64,000 nt of DNA, taken from positions 476,591-540,590 of the forward strand of contig JAKQIY010000068.1 in NCBI GenBank assembly GCA_029561455.1. Direction: 5' to 3'. Under the pieces are notes generated by a model. It saw only the letters and a list, made by a program, of their open reading frames with translations. It did not search any database and had not been told where the DNA came from. Source of the DNA: a bacterium (lineage in GTDB: Bacteria; Zhuqueibacterota; Zhuqueibacteria; Residuimicrobiales; Krinioviventaceae). Of the stretch, positions 1 to 8,208 are shown one piece after another. A program made the position numbers and the translations under genes. Position 1 is the stretch's first letter. Each line of letters begins with the position of its first letter.

Positions 1-979
1 CAGCTTCAATAGAGATAATATCATCATAGACGGTGGTAAAGAGGAAAAAAAACTCTTCATTGCTCATTACCCGAAAATCAAAGTACATATCTTTCCAGTC
101 ATCAACCCTTTCGTAAATATTCCAGTCATCGGGAACATTGGCAGTTTGTGTGACATAATTATGGGCGGAAAAAACCGGACAATGCTCCCATGCATCATCC
201 AAAATCCCATCAATAACCGGTTCATCGTAAGCACCTTCAACCGGCAAGCTTCCATCAGTAGAGATATTATCCATCCCGGCGCTACCCCAAATACTCGGTA
301 GCTGCCAGGAATTGCCGCTGGTGCTCCACCATTTGTATTCGGCGGAACGGGCATCTCCATCATTGTCATTGATCTGTACTTCAAAACCAAAATCCCAATC
401 TGAAACGCCTTCCATCAGCAAATTAGCCAGAGGTATGCATCCTTCCAGCACGTACCCAAAATCGGTAAATCTGAATACCCAATCTATACCGGTTCTGTCA
501 AAGGGAGCAGCCGGCCATTCCCCCATTCCGCCAAAACCGGCTTCCGGATGAATACCGTCCGGTACCCAATCAGTATTAAAACGTAACTGTATATCATCAA
601 TCGTGTCAAAAGTTTCACACTTACTGTTATCAGCATCAAAATACAGTTCAACGCCATCTTGTTCATAGGTGTTGGTCGCGTCCGGCTGGATAACATCATC
701 ATGAACATCGATGAACAAGTATAAATGGCTATCGTCCCATAATAATTTTACCCTGGCCCACACATCGAACCAGTCATCGATTGCATAACCGGTCACCAAT
801 TTTTCCAGTACCAGGTTGGTTACACTGTACCACACCGGGTCCATTTCGCCGTCGATGATTGGCGGTTCACTTGTTTTTGGAAACCAGTAAGTAGAATCGG
901 CATCCAGAGTGGCCTGGGCAGCATTAACCTGGGACAATGCAATAACAGCAATTATCAAAATAACCGGAAACCGTAACAT
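1..979 (-). CDS. Secreted CBM9/DOMON-like sugar-binding domain protein (partial, C-terminus off window)
   Basis: Reading from an ATG at 979 on the minus strand gives an open frame that runs off the left edge without a stop (about 326 residues). A GGGAGGT Shine-Dalgarno sits 3-9 bases upstream of the ATG. Residues 1-20 form a signal peptide ending near VNA-AQA. Two repeats follow, each opening with the CBM9-like signature PxIDGxxDxxW: EPPIIDGEMDPVW near residue 31 and DEPVIDGILDDAW near residue 240, with the first including a LWDDSHLYLFIDVHDD strand. CBM9-like folds bind carbohydrate or haem in secreted proteins, so binding to a polysaccharide is likely; the ligand and any catalytic domain beyond the edge are unknown. 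The gene is divergent from the CotH gene. Confidence 0.8.
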   Translation of the reverse strand, partial: MLRFPVILIIAVIALSQVNAAQATLDADSTYWFPKTSEPPIIDGEMDPVWYSVTNLVLEKLVTGYAIDDWFDVWARVKLLWDDSHLYLFIDVHDDVIQPDATNTYEQDGVELYFDADNSKCETFDTIDDIQLRFNTDWVPDGIHPEAGFGGMGEWPAAPFDRTGIDWVFRFTDFGYVLEGCIPLANLLMEGVSDWDFGFEVQINDNDGDARSAEYKWWSTSGNSWQLPSIWGSAGMDNISTDGSLPVEGAYDEPVIDGILDDAWEHCPVFSAHNYVTQTANVPDDWNIYERVDDWKDMYFDFRVMSNEEFFFLFTTVYDDIISIEA

Positions 980-1474
980 AATACCTCCCAAATTTTTGAA
1001 CCCGTCTGGCCCGCTAAATAGGGTAATATCCACAGCAGGTTTGGAAAAGATTATTCACAAAAACAGTATTACAAAATGCACTTTTAATAATGATCACTAT
1101 TGCTGCGTATGTGGAGTAATACTTGTTCATATACCCGCACAAAAAAAGTGAGATGCATTATTGCATCAAAAAAAATCGCCCGTGTCAGGAACAAATTCCT
1201 GGTTAAATATATTAAATTAGTAGTTGTTTGTCAATTCTTTTTTCAAAAATATCAAAAATTTACGGATTATTAATTGAAATCATAAATGACAAACCAGGCA
1301 ATAACACAACCGATCCGGGGTGAACAAGATGGTTGTTTTTTTTATAGCAATCTCGTATATTCGTCAATGCCGGCTCTTGCAGGCGCGGGCAAATTTGCGT
1401 TTACCAATTCTAACCAATTTCATATAATTAATAACCGGAAAAATATCCACAAACCAGAGATTGCGGACCGATAA
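980..1474. other. Divergent intergenic region with two small palindromes
   Basis: This AT-rich gap separates the divergent CBM9 and CotH genes and should hold both promoters. Two perfect inverted repeats are visible: GATGCA-N4-TGCATC at 1152-1167 and CAGGAA-N4-TTCCTG at 1186-1201. Either could be an operator. No convincing gene was found; a 62-codon frame at 1286-1474 has no good ribosome binding site. Confidence 0.4.
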
Positions 1475-3778
1475 ATGAACCGAACGACTACCAACCCAGG
1501 ATATAAAATTCAAATAATGACCGGATACGGGCTAGTGCTCGCCACCCTGTTGCTGTTTATCACCAACTCTCCAGCCATCGCTGCACAGCAGGAAGTGATA
1601 ATACTGCCCGAATCGGCGGACAAGCTGGTTCTGATCCCGGGATCAAGTATCGGTAATGACTGGCGCAATAACCTGGAAATAGAAGAGGACGGCTGGCTGC
1701 TGTGCATGGGCGCTCCGGGGGGAGTTGGTTTTGATCTTGAAAAAAAATATGACCAGTTTATCAGCCTGGATGTCAGCGATTATATGTCCTTGTCCGCTGA
1801 ATTCCCTTCGACCACCTGTTATATCCGCATTAAATTCGAGTTAACCGGCGAACAAGTAGATGATATATCCCTGTTATTGTTAAAAATACGTTATGACGAC
1901 GGATTTGTCCTGTATTTAAACGGGGAGCGGATTGCTGCCGCCAATGCGCCAAACCGCCTCAACTGGGATTCTCATGCCACAGCGCAACATGATGGCGCAG
2001 AACCCGTCGAATACAATATCACTTTGTTTAAAGAACTGCTGGTTGCCGGAGAAAACCTGCTGGCCATTCAGGGTTTGAACAATTCGTCCAGCGATCCGGA
2101 CTTTCTGATCCTGCCGCAACTCGTCTCCGCGCCCAGTCCGTTTAGCGATACGACCAAATCCAATTTACCCCTGGTGTTCATCGATACCGAAGACCAGGAA
2201 ATTCCCCAGGATTATCGCATCCCGGCATACATGGGAGTTATCGACAACGGCCGGGATCAATGGCATTCTCTGCAGGATTCACTCAACAATTATAATGGCC
2301 GTATCAATATTGAAGTGCGCGGCTCCAGTTCCGCTGGCTGGCAAAAAAAACAATATGGTTTGGAAACCCAGGATGAAAACGGCAATAACCTGAACACCCC
2401 GCTGCTCGGCCTGCCGGAGGAAAACGACTGGATATTGAACGCTCCCTATATCGACAAATCCCTGCTGCGTAATGTGCTCACCTACCGGTTGGCGCGGGAT
2501 ATGGGTCGTTATGCTTCCCGCACGCGGTATTGTGAACTGTTCCTGAACGAGGACTATAAGGGTATTTACATTTTAATGGAAAAGATCAAACGCGATAACA
2601 ATCGCGTGGATATTGCGGCGCTTGATTCAACAGATGTAGAAGGCATTCAGGTAACCGGTGGGTACATTCTAAAAATCGACAAATCCGGCGATGACGGTTT
2701 TGCTTCTGCCTACCGGCCTGCAAACGGACTGAACCGGACGATTTTTTACCAATATCATTACCCGGCCGATGATGAAATCCTGCCGCAGCAAAAAGAGTAT
2801 ATTCAAAACTTTATCAGGGAATTTGAAGACTGTATGGCCGGGGAGAACTATAACGACCCGGATTCCGGCTATCAAAAATATATCGATATGGATTCGTTCA
2901 TTGATTTTATCATTATCAATGAACTGGCCAAGAATGTGGATGGTTACCGGATCAGCACCTTTCTCTATAAAGAACGAGATAAAAAGAACCAGCTTGGACT
3001 GCTTTACGCCGGTCCGGTGTGGGATTTTAACCTCGGTTATGGCCTGGCGAATTATTATGACGGCGAAGACACCGACGACTGGATGCTGGAAGAGTTGTCG
3101 TTTGGCGAGGGAATCCAGGGAGACGGCTCGCATGTGCCCTTTTGGTGGAGCAAACTGTTTCACGACCCGGCCTTTTCGCGACAATTCAGGCAGCGCTGGC
3201 ATACGCTGCGCGCTGATGTGTTGGCTATTGACCGGATCCATCAGTTCATCACTGCCTGCGCCGATACCCTCGACGCCGCTCAGGAGCGGAATTTCACTAT
3301 CTGGACCGGTCCGGGAGAGCCGCGTAGTTTTGGCGACGGCTTTTGGCCGGTGCCGGATATATTTTACTCATTTTCAACTTACCAGGATGAAGTGGATTAT
3401 TTAAAAGCCTGGATTGAAGAGCGTATAATCTGGATTGATGAGAATATCGACCATATAACCGCCATCACCGGCCCGGAAAAACAGTTGCCTTTGACATTGC
3501 AGCTTGCCCAAAATTCACCCAATCCGTTCAACAGCGAAACCCGGATAGAATTTTGTCTGCCCACTGCCACCACGGTTTGCCTTGAAATATACAATGTTCA
3601 GGGTCAAAAAATCAAAACCCTGGTGAACCGCCGGGAACCCGCCGGAACTGTAACTGTTAAATGGGACGGTCTGGATGAGTACGGAAGACCGGCCGCCAGC
3701 GGCATGTATTTCTGCCGCCTGAGCGATGGCGGCAATTCCAGCCTGGCTATAACCAGAAAAATGCTGTTGCTTAAATAG
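1475..3778 (+). CDS. Secreted CotH-family protein with C-terminal type IX-type sorting domain
   Basis: A 767-residue exported protein. A hydrophobic signal lies at about residues 17-37 (ending AIAAQQ). Residues about 45-225 form a beta-sandwich with the DGFVLYLNGERIA and GENLLAIQGLNNSSSD motifs often seen ahead of CotH domains. A CotH kinase-like domain follows at about 230-650: GSSSAGWQKKQYGLE near 283, NDWILNAPYIDKSLLRN, YKGIYILMEKIKRD and GPVWDFNLGYG. Residues about 677-767 are a NSPNPFNSETRIEF type A sorting domain ending in KMLLLK. CotH phosphorylates spore coat proteins in Bacillus; secreted CotH proteins with sorting tails are common in FCB bacteria, but their substrates are unknown. 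The ribosome binding site is weak, so the start could also be the ATG at 1517. It is followed 64 bases later by a sulfatase. Confidence 0.85.
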   Translation: MNRTTTNPGYKIQIMTGYGLVLATLLLFITNSPAIAAQQEVIILPESADKLVLIPGSSIGNDWRNNLEIEEDGWLLCMGAPGGVGFDLEKKYDQFISLDVSDYMSLSAEFPSTTCYIRIKFELTGEQVDDISLLLLKIRYDDGFVLYLNGERIAAANAPNRLNWDSHATAQHDGAEPVEYNITLFKELLVAGENLLAIQGLNNSSSDPDFLILPQLVSAPSPFSDTTKSNLPLVFIDTEDQEIPQDYRIPAYMGVIDNGRDQWHSLQDSLNNYNGRINIEVRGSSSAGWQKKQYGLETQDENGNNLNTPLLGLPEENDWILNAPYIDKSLLRNVLTYRLARDMGRYASRTRYCELFLNEDYKGIYILMEKIKRDNNRVDIAALDSTDVEGIQVTGGYILKIDKSGDDGFASAYRPANGLNRTIFYQYHYPADDEILPQQKEYIQNFIREFEDCMAGENYNDPDSGYQKYIDMDSFIDFIIINELAKNVDGYRISTFLYKERDKKNQLGLLYAGPVWDFNLGYGLANYYDGEDTDDWMLEELSFGEGIQGDGSHVPFWWSKLFHDPAFSRQFRQRWHTLRADVLAIDRIHQFITACADTLDAAQERNFTIWTGPGEPRSFGDGFWPVPDIFYSFSTYQDEVDYLKAWIEERIIWIDENIDHITAITGPEKQLPLTLQLAQNSPNPFNSETRIEFCLPTATTVCLEIYNVQGQKIKTLVNRREPAGTVTVKWDGLDEYGRPAASGMYFCRLSDGGNSSLAITRKMLLLK

Positions 3779-3842
3779 TGCAGAAGATCATTTCTCACTC
3801 TGATGAAATGCTGAAAAATTGTAACGCCAATATTAAGGATAA

Positions 3843-5303
3843 ATGATGCCCCGTAAAACCATAACCCGCCGTACTTTTATGCAAACCCTGGGCAGCAGCG
3901 CCGCGGTGCTGAGTCTGCCCCTTGCTCAATGCAGTAAAAACGACAAGCGCTTGCCCAATATCATCCTCATCCTTGCCGATGATATGGGATACGGTGATCT
4001 GTCATGCCTGAACCGGGACTCGAAAATTCCTACTCCCAACATGGATCGAATTGCCGGTGAAGGCGTGATTTTCACCGACGCCCATAGCGGTTCGGCAGTG
4101 TGCACGCCAACCCGCTATGGACTGTTAACCGGTCAATACTGCTGGCGCACGGAACTGAAAAAAGGAGTTTTGTGGGGTTATGATCCTTTGCTGATAGATG
4201 TAAACAGAATAACCCTGGCTTCACTGTTGAAACAGAACGGTTATGTGACCGCCGGCATCGGCAAATGGCATTTGGGCCTGGGCGCCGAAAAACCGGTCGA
4301 TTACAGCAAACCCCTGCGGCCGGGCCCGAATGAACTGGGCTTTGACTATTATTTTGGCATCCCCGCCTCGCTGGATATGGAACCTTACCTCTATTTTGAA
4401 AACGATCACGTGGTCGGTTTACCTATAGAAGAAACCGGCGGTGGTAATCGTGACAGCGACGGCTACTGGCTGTCCGGTCAGATTATGCCGGGATTCAGAC
4501 ACATAGACGTCCTCCCTACCCTCACCCAAAAAGCAACGGCGTTCCTTGACGATCATGCCGCGTCCAAACCGGGCGCGCCATTCTTTTTATATTTACCCTT
4601 GTCCGCCCCGCACGATCCCTGGGTTCCGGCCCCGGAATTTGCCGGTAAAAGTAAAGCCGGCCGGTATGGGGACTTTGTCGCCCAGGTCGATGGCACTGTG
4701 GGCCAGTTATTACAAACTCTGGAGCGACTTGAAATGGCCGAGAACACCCTGATCATTGTCACCAGCGATAATGGTGCGGATGTGCGCTTTCTCGATCCCG
4801 CTTTTGGTCATAAAGGAAACTTCAAGTTCCGGGGACAAAAATCCGATATCTGGGACGGCGGACACCGTATTCCCTTTATCGCCCGCTGGCCGAAACATAT
4901 CAAACCCGGTTCGGTCTGCGCCAACCTCTTGTGCCTGACCGATATGCTGGCTACTGTGGCGGCGATTGTCGGTGTTGAAATGCCCGCCAACGCCGGCGAG
5001 GACAGTTTCAATCAACTCCCCGCTTTATTGGACCGGGCACCGATAACCCCGGTGCGCGAAGCGGTTGTACACCATTCCAGCGAAGGGATGTTTGCCATCC
5101 GCAAAGGGAACTGGAAGCTGATAGCGGGACGCGGTTCCGGCGGCTGGACCGACCGGGGCAAGCAAAGCGACCCGCCGGGACAGTTATACGATATGAGCGC
5201 CGATATAAACGAGCGGCAAAATCTATATGAAAACTACCCGGATATTGTTAAAGAGTTGACTGCTCTGCTCGATCAATATATTCGCGAGGGGCGCAGCAGA
5301 TAA
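3843..5303 (+). CDS. Exported sulfatase (arylsulfatase family)
   Basis: A 486-residue member of the type I (formylglycine) sulfatases, which remove sulfate esters from glycans or small aryl sulfates. The N-terminus has a twin-arginine signal, RRTFMQTLG, followed by a lipobox-like LAQC, so it is probably an exported lipoprotein. Metal ligands LADDMGYGD lie near residue 45. The C87-T-P-T-R91 motif is the cysteine-type modification site. GKWHLGLG, LYLPLSAPHDPW, VTSDNGAD and the GHKGNFKFRGQKSDIWDGGHRIP segment follow in the order typical of the family. AAGGA at 3835-3839 serves ATG 3843 or the adjacent ATG 3846. Activity needs a sulfatase-maturing enzyme encoded elsewhere. The substrate is unknown. 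Confidence 0.92.
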   Translation: MMPRKTITRRTFMQTLGSSAAVLSLPLAQCSKNDKRLPNIILILADDMGYGDLSCLNRDSKIPTPNMDRIAGEGVIFTDAHSGSAVCTPTRYGLLTGQYCWRTELKKGVLWGYDPLLIDVNRITLASLLKQNGYVTAGIGKWHLGLGAEKPVDYSKPLRPGPNELGFDYYFGIPASLDMEPYLYFENDHVVGLPIEETGGGNRDSDGYWLSGQIMPGFRHIDVLPTLTQKATAFLDDHAASKPGAPFFLYLPLSAPHDPWVPAPEFAGKSKAGRYGDFVAQVDGTVGQLLQTLERLEMAENTLIIVTSDNGADVRFLDPAFGHKGNFKFRGQKSDIWDGGHRIPFIARWPKHIKPGSVCANLLCLTDMLATVAAIVGVEMPANAGEDSFNQLPALLDRAPITPVREAVVHHSSEGMFAIRKGNWKLIAGRGSGGWTDRGKQSDPPGQLYDMSADINERQNLYENYPDIVKELTALLDQYIREGRSR

Positions 5304-5307
5304 CAAC

Positions 5308-5330
5308 AGGGATGGCCCCCGGCCATCCCT
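5308..5330 (+). terminator. Hairpin terminator after the sulfatase gene
   Basis: A perfect 10-bp stem (AGGGATGGCC / GGCCATCCCT) with a CCC loop starts five bases past the sulfatase stop. There is no clear U-tract, so it may act as an mRNA-stabilising hairpin. Confidence 0.55.
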
Positions 5331-5691
5331 ATCGCACCAACAGCAAATTCTATTTAATTCAGGGCTGCACACAATAAATCTATGCTATAAAGCATGGGGA
5401 CAATAATGATGCATTACCAAAGCAAAAGTAAACCGCCCGGCTCTTACCGGTTTTCCGGAGTAACAAGTTCATATCTTTGGGTTTTATATAATGCAACATT
5501 GTAAAAGTTGCAATGTCAGAATGAATGTTAAAATATTGAGCCGCCGGACGGGCAGTTTGCATTCCCGGAAAAGGATTTAAATTTACAGCCTTTCCGGCGG
5601 CCTATTCCTTCAATAACCAAAGTTAATTAGTTATCATATAATCTATTTTACTTGAATTACAAAAATTAACATTTTTGAATATTGCGAAATT

Positions 5692-5715
5692 AAGGGCTGC
5701 CAAAGGGCAGCCCTT
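5692..5715 (-). terminator. Perfect hairpin, possible terminator of a minus-strand small transcript
   Basis: A 10-bp perfect stem (AAGGGCTGCC / GGCAGCCCTT) with a 4-base loop. On the minus strand it lies about 280 bases beyond the promoter-like element at 5978-6020. Only a short T-rich stretch follows, so terminator function is tentative. Confidence 0.4.
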
Positions 5716-5977
5716 CACCAAAAGATACTACCGAAGCAGCATCATTTTTTAAGGTTTTTTCGATTCCATTTGCCGGGTAAAAGAACATCACCGGCGATAC
5801 CGGCCTGTTTACATTCCGGCAAGAGAATCTGAGCATTAATCTCTGCTTAACACCTCCTGTATGGCCGGCATTAAGCGGATTAGCAAGTAATTCAGGCCAG
5901 AGTCCTGAATAATTGTTAATCTGAAAAAAACTGTAGCGCATAACCTTAATCTTATAATACAATGATAAATTTATTAG

Positions 5978-6020
5978 TTCATTGAATAAACATATTAGTA
6001 AAACACGTCTCTTTTTTCAA
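5978..6020 (-). promoter_or_regulatory. Sigma-70-like promoter with partial chitin-locus operator
   Basis: On the minus strand TTGAAA (6015-6020) and TAATAT (5992-5997) are separated by exactly 17 bases. Just downstream, near the expected start point, TTCATTGAA (5978-5986 on the plus strand) matches half of the palindrome found on the GH18 and deaminase promoters. It would drive transcription away from GH20 into 5692-5977. The arrangement resembles the other two sites, but the operator match is shorter. Confidence 0.45.
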
Positions 6021-6100
6021 TTATTTACCTGTCTCCACACATAAAATTTCATTGTTTGAAAACTCTTGGTCGGTCTACAGTCTTACAATCATGCGGCTCC

Positions 6101-6133
6101 CCCCTGTTCATTTCAGTAAGATATGAACAGGGG
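6101..6133 (-). terminator. Hairpin terminator after the GH20 gene
   Basis: A perfect 11-bp stem (CCCCTGTTCAT / ATGAACAGGGG) with an 11-base loop lies 12 bases past the GH20 stop, at the end of the GH18-symporter-GH20 operon. No U-tract is evident. Confidence 0.5.
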
Positions 6134-6144
6134 TACTGCGCATA

Positions 6145-8196
6145 TCAATGTCCGGCGGTATACCTGACCAGTTTCTCTATGCCGGGTATCACCATGAGTT
6201 CCGTTTGTGCGCGGGGTGCGCCAGCTTGTTTCAAAATTGACAGTTGTTCATCCAACCATTTTTTATCCGGACGTTTGTGTTGTCCAATATTATCCAGGGC
6301 TGTCAAGCCAATGGCAGCACAGTTGGCGAGATCTAAAGAAAGCGATTCAATTTCCGCCAATATCGGGCTGGTTTTAATCACGGGTAGCAATTTGTCATGA
6401 TTATCTTTCCATATTTGCAGGTGTTGCTTTAAAATTTCTGCGCTATGCTCCCCTCTGGCAGGTTCTGCCAGGTAATTATCGACCAGTTCACAAAATTCCC
6501 TGGCCACAGGCGCATCGGCAATAGCGGCATCGACAACCCGGGTTAACGGCGAATAGGACGTATAATCCCGCTGCGCGCCGCGGGTGTAAATCTTCACGGG
6601 TTCCAGTAACTCAACCAGGGTTTGCAGGGGAACAATATCCTGGTTATTGGTCAAACGGCGCAGCATCATATCATGATTTTTAATATGGGTCAAGCCCAAT
6701 TCTTCCAACCGGAAGCTGGTAATGTTTAAACGCCGAAACATATCGGCAAGATCGCGTACCGTTCCCGGCGACCAGAGCCGTTCGGCTATGGCAGCCGTGC
6801 GCGGCCAGATACGGGAATCAACGGTCTCCGGGGAAACATATTCAGCCCACATAGTCGCCTCGCCGCCGAGAATACATTGTTTTTCCTGATCGGTCAACGG
6901 CATATCGGCAGGCATCGGGTCATTCAGGTAATGGAAGGCGGTCGGTTGCATCAGATCAATATAATATCCATTGGATAAAATAGTCCGGTACCCCTGCCGG
7001 GCCGCATCGATCAATGATTCCCGGCCCCGCCAGGATTGAATAACTATACTTTTTGGCATACCGGGATGCAATATTTCATCCCAGCCGACCATCTTTTTGT
7101 GATTTTTTTCCAGAATTGCCAGCAAGCGGCCATTGAAATAACTTTGCAAGGTATGATTATCTTTGATATTATTGGCTTGCATAAAAGCCTGAATGTCAGG
7201 ATTGGTATCCCATTGTTTGCCGCTGTTTTCATCGCCGCCGATGTGCATATAATCATCCGGGAACAAGGTGCAGATTTCTGCAAAAAACCGGTCGAAGAAA
7301 GTATAGGTTGCCTCAATAGTGGGATTAAAAGTCGGGTCGAATACTCCCCATTTGCGTTCAATGGTGTACGGGCCCGGGGCGCTGGCCAGTTCCGGAAAAG
7401 CGACCAGCCAACTGGTGGCATGACCGGGAATATCAAATTCCGGCATTACCCTGATACCGCGGTTGGCGGCATATTGAATTATATCCTTTATCTGGGCCTG
7501 GGTGTAATACAGCCCGTCGGAACCTTGCAGATGCAATTGTGGAAAGGTATTACATTCAACGCGGAAACCCTGATCCTCACTAAGATGCCAGTGCATAACA
7601 TTCAGCTTGACTGCCGCCATGCCGTCAAGGTTACGTTTTACCATATCCACCGGCATAAAGTGGCGACAGGCATCGATCATCAAACCGCGCCAGGGAAACC
7701 GGGGCCGGTCGTTGATTTCCACAGTATGGAAAAAGTATCCTTTTTCATCAGCATCGAGCAATTGCAACAGGGTTTCGAGTCCCCGCATCGCGCCAATATC
7801 GGTAGCTGCATTCAATGTTACGGCAGTTTCAGTTACCAGGAGTTGGTAAGATTCATCTTCGCCCAGTTCTACCTTGCCGGGTCGTTGTACATTGATTTCC
7901 ATCCGGGGATGTTCACATTTACTGCTTCTGGTAATAAAATCCTGCGGCAGAAACAACCCTGTGCGTCCGGCCAGGCGACGCAAGGTATTGGTAGTGTATT
8001 CATAGATACGGTTATCGGGATTGCCCTGCACCAGGGCGGTAAATTGCTCATCAAGACGAAAACTGGAATGGGTTTGCACAACTTGTTCCGGGATCGGCAT
8101 CAGGTTCAATTCCTGAGCCGCCTGTGTAAGGTTGGCGGTTACGAGTATGCAGCCGGTTAACATGAGTAATATCCATTGGGTTATTATATTCTTCAT
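6145..8196 (-). CDS. Exported GH20 beta-N-acetylhexosaminidase
   Basis: A 683-residue enzyme that removes terminal GlcNAc (or GalNAc) from chitooligosaccharides by substrate-assisted catalysis. It has a signal peptide at about 1-27 (hydrophobic core ILLMLTGCILVTA, cleavage likely after QAAQ; an LTGC lipobox is an alternative). A GH20b-like N-domain occupies about 30-160. The barrel includes the RFPWRGLMIDACRHF entry strand, HWHLSEDQGFR, MPEFDIPGH and the catalytic pair D322-E323 in MHIGGDEN. GWDEI and WAEYVSPE follow. The C-terminal 150 residues are less conserved. It is the last gene of the GH18-symporter operon, 12 bases after the symporter stop, so its likely job is to cut chitinase products to GlcNAc for import. 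Confidence 0.95.
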   Translation of the reverse strand: MKNIITQWILLMLTGCILVTANLTQAAQELNLMPIPEQVVQTHSSFRLDEQFTALVQGNPDNRIYEYTTNTLRRLAGRTGLFLPQDFITRSSKCEHPRMEINVQRPGKVELGEDESYQLLVTETAVTLNAATDIGAMRGLETLLQLLDADEKGYFFHTVEINDRPRFPWRGLMIDACRHFMPVDMVKRNLDGMAAVKLNVMHWHLSEDQGFRVECNTFPQLHLQGSDGLYYTQAQIKDIIQYAANRGIRVMPEFDIPGHATSWLVAFPELASAPGPYTIERKWGVFDPTFNPTIEATYTFFDRFFAEICTLFPDDYMHIGGDENSGKQWDTNPDIQAFMQANNIKDNHTLQSYFNGRLLAILEKNHKKMVGWDEILHPGMPKSIVIQSWRGRESLIDAARQGYRTILSNGYYIDLMQPTAFHYLNDPMPADMPLTDQEKQCILGGEATMWAEYVSPETVDSRIWPRTAAIAERLWSPGTVRDLADMFRRLNITSFRLEELGLTHIKNHDMMLRRLTNNQDIVPLQTLVELLEPVKIYTRGAQRDYTSYSPLTRVVDAAIADAPVAREFCELVDNYLAEPARGEHSAEILKQHLQIWKDNHDKLLPVIKTSPILAEIESLSLDLANCAAIGLTALDNIGQHKRPDKKWLDEQLSILKQAGAPRAQTELMVIPGIEKLVRYTAGH

Positions 8197-8208
8197 TGTT
8201 GTTCCTTT

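Larger units (their letters stand above)
5331..6144. other. Long intergenic region with regulatory signals but no certain gene
   Basis: About 800 bases between the convergent sulfatase and hexosaminidase genes. It holds a hairpin at 5692-5715, a minus-strand promoter-like element at 5978-6020 and the hairpin after GH20 at 6101-6133. A minus-strand frame of 83-90 codons (stop at 5690, ATG at 5941 or TTG at 5962) lies between the promoter-like element and the 5692 hairpin. Its product has no recognisable domain, so it could be a small protein or a roughly 290-base untranslated RNA. Confidence 0.4.

Noticed and set aside
1286..1474. 62-codon frame just upstream of the CotH gene
   Set aside because: No ribosome binding site and no motif; it probably lies in the CotH promoter and leader.
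2669..3241. 190-codon minus-strand open frame inside the CotH gene
   Set aside because: It is antisense to strongly conserved CotH sequence, has no ribosome binding site, and its product is low in recognisable motifs.
5690..5962. 83-90-codon minus-strand frame as a confident gene
   Set aside because: It has no recognisable domain and only a weak start. It is kept only as a possible product of the small transcript described in the findings.
7036..8160. 374-codon plus-strand open frame antisense to the GH20 gene
   Set aside because: The opposite strand encodes clear GH20 motifs throughout; the antisense product has no domain and no start signal.
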